32,203 nt of DNA, from contig CAYSNP010000021.1 of the NCBI GenBank assembly GCA_964432485.1, positions 1-32,203 of the forward strand, read 5' to 3'. The position numbers were made by a program, and so were the translations under genes. This document shows, piece after piece, positions 24,212-32,122 of this stretch; positions within the stretch are counted from its first letter, which is position 1, and each line of letters opens with the position of its first letter. Below the pieces are notes generated by a model. That model had not been told where the DNA came from, did no database searches, and saw nothing but the letters and a program-made list of their open reading frames with translations. The DNA comes from CAYSNP01 sp964432485 (GTDB lineage Bacteria; Bacillota; Clostridia; Christensenellales; DTU072).

Positions 24212-24856
24212 ATGAACGAGCGGCCAAAAATGCACTTATATCAGCCTAAAGAAGAGCGGCTAAACACCATAAGCCACGCTTTTGCCGCTGTTTTGTCTGC
24301 AGTAGGGCTAGTTTTTATGATTCTAAAAGTAGAGGGCAAGGATAGCATTACAATTTTTGCCATTATGATATTTTCTTTAAGTTTAATAGGTGTTTATACG
24401 ATTAGTGCTATTTATCACGGGACACGCAACCTTTTGCATAAAAGGATTTGGCAAAAAGCAGACCATGCTATGGTTGCCCTAATTTTGTTTGGGGCGGCTA
24501 CCCCATTGCTGATTGTGGTATCCCAAGGGAGCGTTGCTTCTGTTATGCTGGCATTAATTTTTGTGGCAACAGTAGTCAATGTTGCACTTAATATCATTTG
24601 CGTTCAACGATTCAAAAAGCATTCGCTTATTTTAATTGCAGCTAGCTTTTTGCTGATTTTAGTAGGGCTTCTTGTAGATAGCTTGCCTTATCCTAAAGGG
24701 TTTTATCAATTGCTGGGCGCAGGTTTTGCTATTATTTTTGCAGGCGGCGGCTTTTATTTGAAGAAATCTGTCAATTATACCCATTTTGTATGGCATATCA
24801 GCAATATTGCGGCAACTGCTTTTTTATACTTTGCTTTTTACTACTATGTCTTATAG
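24212..24856 (+). CDS. Hemolysin III / PAQR-family membrane protein
   Basis: 214 residues, about seven membrane helices. EERLNTISHAFAAVLSAVGL at the N-terminus, AIYHGTRN after the second helix and KADHAMVALILFGAATPLL in the third, and a histidine near the C-terminus (HFVWHISNIAAT), match the YqfA/hemolysin III family; the conserved histidines and aspartate may bind zinc as in adiponectin receptors. Function in bacteria is unclear (membrane homeostasis, possibly lipid hydrolase activity). GGAG lies five bases before the ATG. The lipid kinase gene follows after 33 bases, so they probably form a pair. Confidence 0.93.
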   Translation: MNERPKMHLYQPKEERLNTISHAFAAVLSAVGLVFMILKVEGKDSITIFAIMIFSLSLIGVYTISAIYHGTRNLLHKRIWQKADHAMVALILFGAATPLLIVVSQGSVASVMLALIFVATVVNVALNIICVQRFKKHSLILIAASFLLILVGLLVDSLPYPKGFYQLLGAGFAIIFAGGGFYLKKSVNYTHFVWHISNIAATAFLYFAFYYYVL

Positions 24857-24889
24857 CTAGGCAAATATATAACACAAAAAGAGGAAAAA

Positions 24890-25783
24890 ATGAACTGTTT
24901 AATTATCAACAACCCCAATAGCGGCAAATGCAAGTCCGAACAAGAGTTAGGCTATATAAAGCAGAGATTGCTAGAAAAATATCAGCAAGTGGATATTGTT
25001 AGCACTTCAGAACATAAGGAAGCTATCCAAATAAGCAAAGCAAATGCAAGAAAATATCATACCTATATTGTTGTGGGCGGAGATGGAACATTTAGCGAGG
25101 TAATACAAGGCATTATTGCAGAAGAGGTCAAGCCGATAGTTGGATATATCCCCACAGGCACAACTAACGATTTTGCCAAGTGCTGCAATATTCCTGTACA
25201 GGTAAAAGATGCGATAGAAGTAATCCTTGCAGGCAAAGTAGCAGACAGAAGCGCACTTTTTGTCAATGGCGAAGTTGCGGTATATGTGGTTACTGCAGGT
25301 ATGCTTACAAGCTCCAGCTACACCGCCAAGCAATCCACCAAAAGAAGGATAGGCAGGCTGGCATATTACCTAGAGGCATTTCTAAAGGATAAATGCAGAT
25401 GGGGAGTTTACTTAAAGGTTACAACAGACAAGGTGCACGATGCACGCATAACTATTATAGCTTGTCTGCACGGGCTGTACTTAGGCGGCTTGCATGTTAA
25501 TACCGCTTATGAGCAAAATGCGGATAAATTCGGGCTTGCTATAGTCAAGCGCGGCAACGGACCTATTGCTTTTATTCGCACGCTATGGGATACGGCCAAG
25601 ACTATCTTTAAGAAAATGGATAAGGTAAAGCAAAACAAAAATATTGTAATAGAATGGGTAGACAAGGCGGTAATTGAGGACAAAAAGGGCACTACTGTTT
25701 GGAATAAAGACGGTGAGCGCGGCCCGGTAGGCAGTATCGAAGTGGAAATCAAGCCTAATCAATATAAAGCTATAGTAGGCTAA
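24890..25783 (+). CDS. Diacylglycerol kinase-family lipid kinase
   Basis: 297 residues. NNPNSGK at the start, VVGGDGTFSEVIQGI (the GGDGT nucleotide motif) and GYIPTGTTNDFAK identify the DagK/YegS/BmrU fold; the C-terminal half is the beta-rich lipid-binding domain. It would phosphorylate diacylglycerol or a related lipid with ATP, recycling it to phosphatidic acid. AGAGG lies before the ATG. Pairing with a PAQR-type protein points to membrane-lipid homeostasis; this link is inferred from order only. Confidence 0.92.
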   Translation: MNCLIINNPNSGKCKSEQELGYIKQRLLEKYQQVDIVSTSEHKEAIQISKANARKYHTYIVVGGDGTFSEVIQGIIAEEVKPIVGYIPTGTTNDFAKCCNIPVQVKDAIEVILAGKVADRSALFVNGEVAVYVVTAGMLTSSSYTAKQSTKRRIGRLAYYLEAFLKDKCRWGVYLKVTTDKVHDARITIIACLHGLYLGGLHVNTAYEQNADKFGLAIVKRGNGPIAFIRTLWDTAKTIFKKMDKVKQNKNIVIEWVDKAVIEDKKGTTVWNKDGERGPVGSIEVEIKPNQYKAIVG

Positions 25784-25860
25784 CCGTCAGAGAAAAAATA
25801 AAGTTTAGAGTACCATACATTGTGCTTTGGGTACCGAAAACTTAAAAAAAAGGAAAAAAG

Positions 25861-27285
25861 ATGCAAGATTATAATAAGAATTACTTAACTCGTACCAATG
25901 TATTTTCTTTTGCTGCTTCCGGCTTTGGTCAAAATATGATTATAGGTATAGTCAATTCTTTTATTTTATTTTTTTATACCGATATACTTATTATCCCGGC
26001 AGTAACGGTAACGGTGCTAATGGGTGCAGCCAGAGTTTTCGATGCGCTCAATGACCCTATTATGGGGGTGATTGTAGATAAGACCCGTACAAAGTGGGGC
26101 AAACTTAGACCTTATATTATTGCTACGGTGCTGCCTCTTGCAATTATTACCACCTTGCTTTTTTATGCGCCTGACTTATCAGAAAAAGGCCGCATTGTTT
26201 ATGCATATATTACATATTTTGCCTTTGGTATAATATATACTATTTGCGATGTGCCCTTTTGGGGACTGGCATCCGCTATGACTCCCAATCCCGAAGAGAG
26301 GATAAAGTTTATTTCTTTTTCCAGGCTATTTCATTCAATTGGCGGGGCATTGCCTATATTGCTTATACCTTTATTTGTTTTCCTTGCAGGCGGCAGCAAT
26401 CGCAAAGGATATTTTAATGCAGGTTTATTTATAGGGATTATGGGAGCGGCACTTTTTGCTCTTGCCTTCTTTGGCACAAATGAAAGGTGTATTCAAAGCG
26501 AAAAAGCTCCCTCCTTACGAGATAATTTTAAGTTCTTTTTAATTAACAGACCTTTACAGATAGTAGTGGGAGCTAATATACTTGGTGCGGCGCGCGCTAT
26601 AGCAATTGTGGCAAGCATGTATGTAGCTGTGTATCTTTTAGGTGATGCATCTTACAATATAATTATTTTAGGTGCTTTTGGTGTGACCGGATACTTAGGG
26701 ATGCTACTTACTCCTAAACTTGCCAAGAAGTTGAATTATCGTCAGCTATATGTTTTATGTACTGCCATAGGAGTTTTTGCACATATAATGTTGTACTTTT
26801 TAGGCAATAGCATGGCGGCTATCCTTATTTGTATGGCTATAGGAGGATTCCCCTACGGGATAGCTACCAATATCAATTATGCCATGATAGCAGATAGCGT
26901 AGATTATGTAGAATGGAAGACAGGCTGGCGCACAGAAGGGGTAAGCATATCCTTTCAAACACTTATGAACAAACTTATGACCGCTATACAAGTCACAGGC
27001 ACAGCTTATGCGCTCAAGATTATTGACTTTCGCCAACCAGTTCTAATAAATGGCGAAGCAGTTACCCAAACTCAATCTCAGGGTACCCTAAACGGGATAT
27101 TTATGCTAGTTACCCTTGTCCCTATTGTAAGCTGGATAATTTGTCTTATCCCTATGATGTTTTATAATTTTATAGGAGAAAAAAGAGAAATTGCACATCG
27201 TGCAATTATAGATATGCGCAGCGGAACGCAAAAAGAGTCAAGCGCAACAAATATGGATGGGATTGATTTCTTTGACGGTTACTAA
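25861..27285 (+). CDS. GPH-family (glycoside-pentoside-hexuronide) cation symporter
   Basis: 474 residues with about 12 membrane helices. The segment VFDALNDPIMGVIVDKTRTKWGKLRPYI is the characteristic MelB/GPH loop with the cation-site aspartates; CDVPFWGLASAMTPNPEER is the matching motif of the central part. It would import a sugar or sugar acid with Na+ or H+. No glycosidase or sugar kinase is adjacent, so the substrate is open. An A-rich leader with AAAGGA precedes the ATG. Its stop overlaps the convergent lpdA stop by four bases. Confidence 0.92.
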   Translation: MQDYNKNYLTRTNVFSFAASGFGQNMIIGIVNSFILFFYTDILIIPAVTVTVLMGAARVFDALNDPIMGVIVDKTRTKWGKLRPYIIATVLPLAIITTLLFYAPDLSEKGRIVYAYITYFAFGIIYTICDVPFWGLASAMTPNPEERIKFISFSRLFHSIGGALPILLIPLFVFLAGGSNRKGYFNAGLFIGIMGAALFALAFFGTNERCIQSEKAPSLRDNFKFFLINRPLQIVVGANILGAARAIAIVASMYVAVYLLGDASYNIIILGAFGVTGYLGMLLTPKLAKKLNYRQLYVLCTAIGVFAHIMLYFLGNSMAAILICMAIGGFPYGIATNINYAMIADSVDYVEWKTGWRTEGVSISFQTLMNKLMTAIQVTGTAYALKIIDFRQPVLINGEAVTQTQSQGTLNGIFMLVTLVPIVSWIICLIPMMFYNFIGEKREIAHRAIIDMRSGTQKESSATNMDGIDFFDGY

Positions 27286-28595
27286 AAACTTATATTTTCA
27301 CAGGATTGATAAAAACCTTCCGAAACAGTAGGATGAGGCCAGCAAGTATTTAGCAAGCCCTCCAGCGTTACCCCCATTGAGATTAGCGCACCAATTCCGC
27401 CAACCAGCTCGCTGGCATTATGAGCTACAATTTCTGCCCCCAGCAATTTATGCGTAGCCTTATCGAAAATGGATTTGTAATAGCCTATCCCCTTTTCTTC
27501 AATTAATGATTTTCCGTTAGCCGCAGTGCTTGCTTTGCCGACCAATATTTTATAGCCTTGCTCTGCTGCTGCTAATTCCGTCAACCCTACCGAAGCAATT
27601 TCTGTATCAAGATAAACTACTTGCGGCACGGGCGGAGCGGCAAAGCTGCTTATTTTATTACATATCAAATCTATTGCCCTATAGGCTTGAAAAGCTGCAT
27701 AATGCGCAAGTTGAGCATTGCCTGTCACTACATCCCCCACAGCGTAAATCCCTTTTGTTGAGGTAGCAATACCAGGAGCTACAATCCCACCTTTTTCCAG
27801 CAAAACACCTGCTTCTTGCAGTCCTTTAGGTAAGTTAGGCACTCTGCCGACAGCTACAATCACAAGGTCATATTCTTTTGTTTTTTCCCCAACTTCCAGC
27901 AAATACTTATTGTCACTTTTTTCAATTTTGGCAACTTTGGCATTAGTAATTATATTAATGCCTTGCCTGCGCATAAGCATAGCGGCATACTTGACGGCAT
28001 CCTCAGTAAAAGTAGTAAGAATCCTGGGCAATGCTTCAAAAATAGTAACATCTGTGCCAAGTGTAGCAAAGAAACTGCCTAGCTCTACCCCAATTACTCC
28101 GCCGCCAATTATGGCAAGAGTGGCAGGCAGCTTATATTCCCCTGCCAATATTTGAGTAGAAGTAAGCGCATGCTCTATACCGCTTATAGGCGGCATGCCG
28201 GGCTTTGCACCGGTAGCAATTAGAAAGTATTTTGCGCTAAAAGTTTGCTCCCCTACTTTAATTGCATGGTTAGAAATAAACTCTGCTTCTCCTTTAATAC
28301 ATTCAATTTTGCCAGTTTTGAATAAGATTTGCAGCCCGCTTTTTAACCTTGATACTAGTGCATTTTTTGTTTGATAAATGCCCTCTAAAAGGGTATCATC
28401 TGCCTTAACAGCCCGAATTTTAGCTTTTTTTGCTTCCCGCAACAGAGTTTTTGTAGGGATACACCCCTCATTTAAGCATACTCCTCCCAGCTCTGCTTTT
28501 TCTACAAGTGCAACCGAAAGCCCCTCTCGCTGCGCTTTAAGTGCGGCAGTATAACCTGCAGGTCCTGCTCCAATTACAATTAAATCATACTCCAT
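27282..28595 (-). CDS. lpdA: Dihydrolipoyl dehydrogenase (E3)
   Basis: 437 residues, somewhat shorter than the usual 460-475. DLIVIGAGPAGYTAALKA binds FAD, GGVCLNEGCIPTKTL holds the redox disulfide (CxxxxC), LAIIGGGVIGVELGSFF binds NAD, GIYAVGDVV is the second FAD motif, and CWPHPTVSEGF has the catalytic His and Glu of HPTxxE. It reoxidises dihydrolipoyl groups of 2-oxoacid dehydrogenases or the glycine cleavage system. AAGGAG inside the end of lplA is seven bases before the ATG; the genes overlap by 11 bases. No E1, E2 or gcv gene is in the window. Last gene of the five-gene minus-strand operon. Confidence 0.95.
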   Translation of the reverse strand: MEYDLIVIGAGPAGYTAALKAQREGLSVALVEKAELGGVCLNEGCIPTKTLLREAKKAKIRAVKADDTLLEGIYQTKNALVSRLKSGLQILFKTGKIECIKGEAEFISNHAIKVGEQTFSAKYFLIATGAKPGMPPISGIEHALTSTQILAGEYKLPATLAIIGGGVIGVELGSFFATLGTDVTIFEALPRILTTFTEDAVKYAAMLMRRQGINIITNAKVAKIEKSDNKYLLEVGEKTKEYDLVIVAVGRVPNLPKGLQEAGVLLEKGGIVAPGIATSTKGIYAVGDVVTGNAQLAHYAAFQAYRAIDLICNKISSFAAPPVPQVVYLDTEIASVGLTELAAAEQGYKILVGKASTAANGKSLIEEKGIGYYKSIFDKATHKLLGAEIVAHNASELVGGIGALISMGVTLEGLLNTCWPHPTVSEGFYQSCENISF

Positions 28596-29541
28596 ATTTT
28601 AGCTCCTTAGCCAGTTCTGTTATTTTTTCAATTACCTCTCGTTCCTCTATGCTAAACTCCTCTTTTAGCTCTAGCGGCACTTTTTTTGCAAGGCACTTTT
28701 TAGCATAGGAAATAATATCAGTATTTAAGAAGTCAGAATATATCTCAATGCAGTTATCCTCGCTTATGGTTACCGCAATCTCACCAAATGGGAACCTAAA
28801 AGTAGCTTGTTGTTCAAAATTATATTTTGCGCCCATTAAATAACAAGGTTGCTCAATACTATGCGCAATAGCTTGCACCCTAACTTTATCTATTGTTGGC
28901 TCAAGAGCTTTTTCTTGATTATGGCAAGCTAAAAAAGCCGCCTTTATTGCTTCCTTTACCTTGTCTACCGTTAGATTTGGCAGGATAGAGGATAAGTTGG
29001 CAACCCTTGAGGATACGCTTGCCACGCCCTTAGATGCTAGCTTTAGTTTGCTGACATTTAGATATGCCGCTATTGCGCTCATATCCACACCGACCATAAT
29101 AGTCCCGTGATGCACCCATGCGTGATTGACAGTATAAAATGCGTTGCCGCTAAACTTCTTTTTCTGGCAAAGTATATCATTTCTTCCGCTGATTTCCGTA
29201 TTGATACCCAAACAAGCAAGCGCATTTACAATTATCTTATAATTTCTCGATAGTTCGTAATCTTTTTTAGTATAAATAAAAGAAAAATTCAAATTAGCCT
29301 TATCGTGAAATACCGCTCCCCCTCCCGAAGGTCTGCGCGCTAAGCTGATATTATCTTTACGCATAGCGGCAAGGTTGCATTCCTTATAGGGGTTTTGGTG
29401 CTTGCCTATAACTACGGTGTCCGCATTTTGCCATAAAAATAAAATGGCAGAGTCGCCGTAAATGCTCTCTGCCATTGCATGCTCTAAAGCTAGATTGTAA
29501 TATACATTTGTTACATTGCTTTCAAAGACAAAGCAATCCAT
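28585..29541 (-). CDS. lplA: Lipoate-protein ligase A
   Basis: 318 residues. ILFLWQNADTVVIGKHQNPYKECN, LARRPSGGGAVFHDKANLNFSFIY and DILCQKKKFSGNAFY are the three classical LplA motifs, including the lysine for lipoyl-AMP; a C-terminal accessory domain is present. It activates scavenged lipoate with ATP and attaches it to E2 or H proteins. It begins one base after the YhhN stop without a Shine-Dalgarno, so translation is probably coupled. Next to lpdA it makes a lipoate-use module. Confidence 0.95.
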   Translation of the reverse strand: MDCFVFESNVTNVYYNLALEHAMAESIYGDSAILFLWQNADTVVIGKHQNPYKECNLAAMRKDNISLARRPSGGGAVFHDKANLNFSFIYTKKDYELSRNYKIIVNALACLGINTEISGRNDILCQKKKFSGNAFYTVNHAWVHHGTIMVGVDMSAIAAYLNVSKLKLASKGVASVSSRVANLSSILPNLTVDKVKEAIKAAFLACHNQEKALEPTIDKVRVQAIAHSIEQPCYLMGAKYNFEQQATFRFPFGEIAVTISEDNCIEIYSDFLNTDIISYAKKCLAKKVPLELKEEFSIEEREVIEKITELAKELKYGV

Positions 29542-29542
29542 A

Positions 29543-30244
29543 CTAAATAAAGAAAAAGATGCTGGCTATACAAAGTTGTGCTCCGTAATAAAGCGCATGA
29601 TTTACAATGATTAGCAATTTATCGTTAGGTTTTCCTCCAAAATACTGGGTGGAAAGCACTAAGTCAGACAACAGGAACAGCACAAAACCAACTGCAAGCA
29701 GCTTAAATGCGCTTATGGTAAATGCTACATAAATGCTGAATACTGACATAAACACCAACAAAAGCGTGTAAACTAATGCATGAACAAAGAACTTTCCGAA
29801 CTTTACATCCAAGAACTTGCTTGCAAACAGTATCCCCGCACTTATAGGTATGGTAATAGCCGCGCTAATTATTATAGGCATCTTTAACGAATAGGAAGGC
29901 ACAAGGAAAAGCGCCAACAGACAAGTAGCCGCAAAATATATTACATGGCTAATCCCAAAAGAAATCATCCCTGCATTTAGGTATATGTCGTTAGACTCCT
30001 TGTATATCACCTTTAAGTCCAATACAATATCCCCAATCAGCCCAAACAGTAGCCCAATCATAATAAAGACGCCAAAGTTGGAATAGGCTTGCAGCTCCAT
30101 AAGTCCTGCAAAGCCAAGGCACATAAAACCAATACTTGCAACGGTTTTAGCAAGTAGCCCGGGGATACCGCCCTTTGCAACTCTAATGATAAGAAACACC
30201 ACAACTGCCGCAATAGCGGCTATAAGCATAGCTGTATAATTCAT
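29543..30244 (-). CDS. YhhN-family membrane protein, lysoplasmalogenase-like
   Basis: 233 residues, seven to eight membrane helices. The motif GLLFGLIGDIVLDLK, the paired FVLFLLSDLVLSTQYF and NHALYYGAQLCIAS near the C-terminus are hallmarks of the YhhN/TMEM86 family, with conserved aspartates inside helices. Characterised members hydrolyse the vinyl-ether bond of lysoplasmalogens. An AGPS-like enzyme in the same window makes an ether-lipid role plausible, but many YhhN proteins are uncharacterised. AAAGGAG lies seven bases before the ATG; operon spacing is 22 bases upstream and one base downstream. Confidence 0.85.
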   Translation of the reverse strand: MNYTAMLIAAIAAVVVFLIIRVAKGGIPGLLAKTVASIGFMCLGFAGLMELQAYSNFGVFIMIGLLFGLIGDIVLDLKVIYKESNDIYLNAGMISFGISHVIYFAATCLLALFLVPSYSLKMPIIISAAITIPISAGILFASKFLDVKFGKFFVHALVYTLLLVFMSVFSIYVAFTISAFKLLAVGFVLFLLSDLVLSTQYFGGKPNDKLLIIVNHALYYGAQLCIASIFFFI

Positions 30245-30266
30245 AATAATACTCCTTTTTTATAGT

Positions 30267-31205
30267 TTATATTTGTTTTTCTTCTACTTTCTTAATGAAT
30301 TGCCTAATACCCTCAGTAAACTTTTCAGGATATATAGAATAACTTACTGCGTGAGGACTATTTTCAAACTCAATAAGCTCAGCGTCGGCATTAATTGCTA
30401 ACAGGTCATAGGCATTGGCAATATTTATCAGCGTATCAGCTTTAGAATGCATAATTAGCGTTGGAACGCTAACTTTTTTCATTGCTTCTCGAGAGTCTAT
30501 TTCGCTTACCTTAACTCCATAAAGCAAGCGTGCAATTACTTTATATGGTACTAGCGCAGACAGCAACAAGGGCATGAGCTTCTTTTTCTTGCCTTGCATC
30601 CTTTGCTCAAGCACCTCCGAAAATATTTTAGTTATGCTTGCATAAGCGCAATATGATATTAGGAACTTTATTCTGTTATCCAAACTGGCAACATATATAG
30701 CGGTAGTAGCCCCCATACTTTCTCCAAATATACCAAAAGTGGCTTGATTATCTTGCGCTTTTATGTAGTCAATCCAAGAGATTACATCATATTTCTCAAA
30801 CTGGCTAAAGGAAATACACCTGCCTCCGCTCTCTGTGCTGTAACGATGATTGACAATCAGCACATTATATTGCAGCTCTCTAAAGATGTCCACATATTTG
30901 AACTGCCCAATCCCCTTAGAGGTCCACCCATGGCAATCAATCACCCATTTATGGCTGGGCTCTTTAGCGTAAAACAAGTAGCCATACAAATCATAACCGT
31001 ATTGGCTTTTTATTTTAACAGTTTCATACTCCATATCAAGGTAAGCCCATTTATAGCCTTTTCTTTTTATTTGGTCCAGCATAAAATCCCAGTTGCTTTC
31101 TTTTTTAGGGATAAGAGTAAGTTTAAGAAACTTATAGCAAAGCACAGCATAAAATCCTATAACGCCTGTTGCAATTACCCCTAAACCAATATACAAATAA
31201 ATCAT
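30267..31205 (-). CDS. Membrane-anchored alpha/beta hydrolase
   Basis: 312 residues. Residues 3-27 are a membrane helix. The hydrolase domain shows IDCHGWTSKGIG (oxyanion region), IFGESMGATTAIY with the nucleophile serine in GxSxG, MHSKADTLINI with the acid aspartate and NSPHAVSY with the histidine, so the triad is complete. The organisation resembles YqkD/FrsA-type hydrolases of Bacillota with no settled substrate. AGGAG lies five bases before the ATG. Between a nitroreductase and a lysoplasmalogenase-like gene, a lipid esterase is possible but unproven. Confidence 0.88.
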   Translation of the reverse strand: MIYLYIGLGVIATGVIGFYAVLCYKFLKLTLIPKKESNWDFMLDQIKRKGYKWAYLDMEYETVKIKSQYGYDLYGYLFYAKEPSHKWVIDCHGWTSKGIGQFKYVDIFRELQYNVLIVNHRYSTESGGRCISFSQFEKYDVISWIDYIKAQDNQATFGIFGESMGATTAIYVASLDNRIKFLISYCAYASITKIFSEVLEQRMQGKKKKLMPLLLSALVPYKVIARLLYGVKVSEIDSREAMKKVSVPTLIMHSKADTLINIANAYDLLAINADAELIEFENSPHAVSYSIYPEKFTEGIRQFIKKVEEKQI

Positions 31206-31217
31206 ATGCTCTCCTAG

Positions 31218-31754
31218 CTAAAACTTATTATAGCTTACTATTTCGTCAAAATCCTTCTTTTTGCGCTCTTTATACTGCGCTCCGCCATTGCCTACTGCCA
31301 CAAGCAGTCTTACTTCTTTGTTGCGGGGGAGCGCAAGTGCTTTTGCTAATTTTTTTCGAGAAAACCAGCCAATTATACACACATCAAGCCCTGTGCTTGT
31401 AGCGGCAAGGCAAAATGATTGCACAGCAATGCCAATATCAAAATCATCATAATGTATATGAGCTTTTTTTAGCAAAGTTTTAGCCAGCCCTACTTTCTCT
31501 CCCACAAAAGCAACAAAACAAGGCACATTGCGAGTATAGCGATTGATTTTTGCTCCTGGAGTTTGCGTGGCAAGAGCAACTTCTTTTACCAGCTCCGGCT
31601 CATTGCACACCACAAACTTATAAGGTTGAATATTCCTTGCGGAAGGAGATTGCCTTGCAAGCTCAAGAGCGTAAGCAAGTTTCTCCTTATCTACCTCTTT
31701 ACCGTCATAGACCCTTGCACTAAATCTGTTTTTTATAGCTTCTTCCAATTTCAT
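31218..31754 (-). CDS. Nitroreductase-family FMN oxidoreductase
   Basis: 178 residues. LEEAIKNRFSARVYDGKEVDKEKL at the start and ARQSPSARNIQPYKFVV in the first third form the FMN-binding signature; the late part has FDIGIAVQSFCLAATSTGLDVCIIGWF and PRNKEVRLLVAVG, typical of the small nitroreductases that form dimers. Substrate is unknown (quinones, nitro compounds or flavins). The frame reaches a TTG at 31769, but the ATG at 31754 has the natural N-terminus and a weak AGG nine bases upstream. First gene of the operon, about 28 bases after the predicted transcription start. Confidence 0.9.
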   Translation of the reverse strand: MKLEEAIKNRFSARVYDGKEVDKEKLAYALELARQSPSARNIQPYKFVVCNEPELVKEVALATQTPGAKINRYTRNVPCFVAFVGEKVGLAKTLLKKAHIHYDDFDIGIAVQSFCLAATSTGLDVCIIGWFSRKKLAKALALPRNKEVRLLVAVGNGGAQYKERKKKDFDEIVSYNKF

Positions 31755-31788
31755 AACTACGCCTAACAACCAAAATACCTTTAGCTTA

Positions 31789-31816
31789 ATTATACAATAT
31801 TTTCCTGCATTGTCAA
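31789..31816 (-). promoter_or_regulatory. Consensus promoter for the nitroreductase-to-lpdA operon
   Basis: On the minus strand TTGACA (31811-31816) and TATAAT (31789-31794) both match consensus exactly, with a 16-base spacer. It lies 35 bases before the nitroreductase ATG. Confidence 0.88.
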
Positions 31817-31862
31817 TGTGTTAGCTACATTTAGAAGCGGTGCACCTAAAAACAAAGCAAGT

Positions 31863-31991
31863 CAGACCCGTAGCGAAGCACCGCCTAACGGCGGCATTAT
31901 GTACATTGCTGCGCAATGCATTATGTACCACCTAACGGTGGCATTATGTATCAATGCTAGCGCATTGACATTATGTATTGCCTAAAGGCAA
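31863..31991. repeat. Five-hairpin array, copy B, with shared flank
   Basis: CAGACCCG (31863-31870) as before copy A, then CCGCC-TAAC-GGCGG (31881-31894), CATTGC-TGC-GCAATG (31904-31918), CCACC-TAAC-GGTGG (31928-31941), TCAATGC-TAGC-GCATTGA (31951-31968) and TTGCC-TAAA-GGCAA (31978-31991), joined by CATTATGTA. Same order, orientation and linkers as copy A; similarity continues to about 32018. The gene-free stretch 31770-32203 otherwise holds the operon promoter, one GCGAAGCAATCCAG module and array C. Confidence 0.92.
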
Positions 31992-32028
31992 CATTATATT
32001 GAAGTATTATCTTGTAAGTAAAATTAAA

Positions 32029-32072
32029 AATTGCGAGCGGATGCGAAGCAATCCAGACTCCAGAGGGTTGCT
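32029..32072. repeat. GCGAAGCAATCCAG module after array B
   Basis: TTGCGAGCGGATGCGAAGC followed by AATCCAGACTCCAGAGGG and TTGCTCC matches the module at 23205-23246 (TTGCGAGCGTTAGCGAAGC, then AATCCAGACCCCAAAGGG and TTGCTCC). Arrays A and B are therefore both associated with this module. Confidence 0.8.
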
Positions 32073-32122
32073 CCTTGAATAAAGTAATCTTACAGCGCCT
32101 TGCTCCTTTGCCTTACCTTAAT

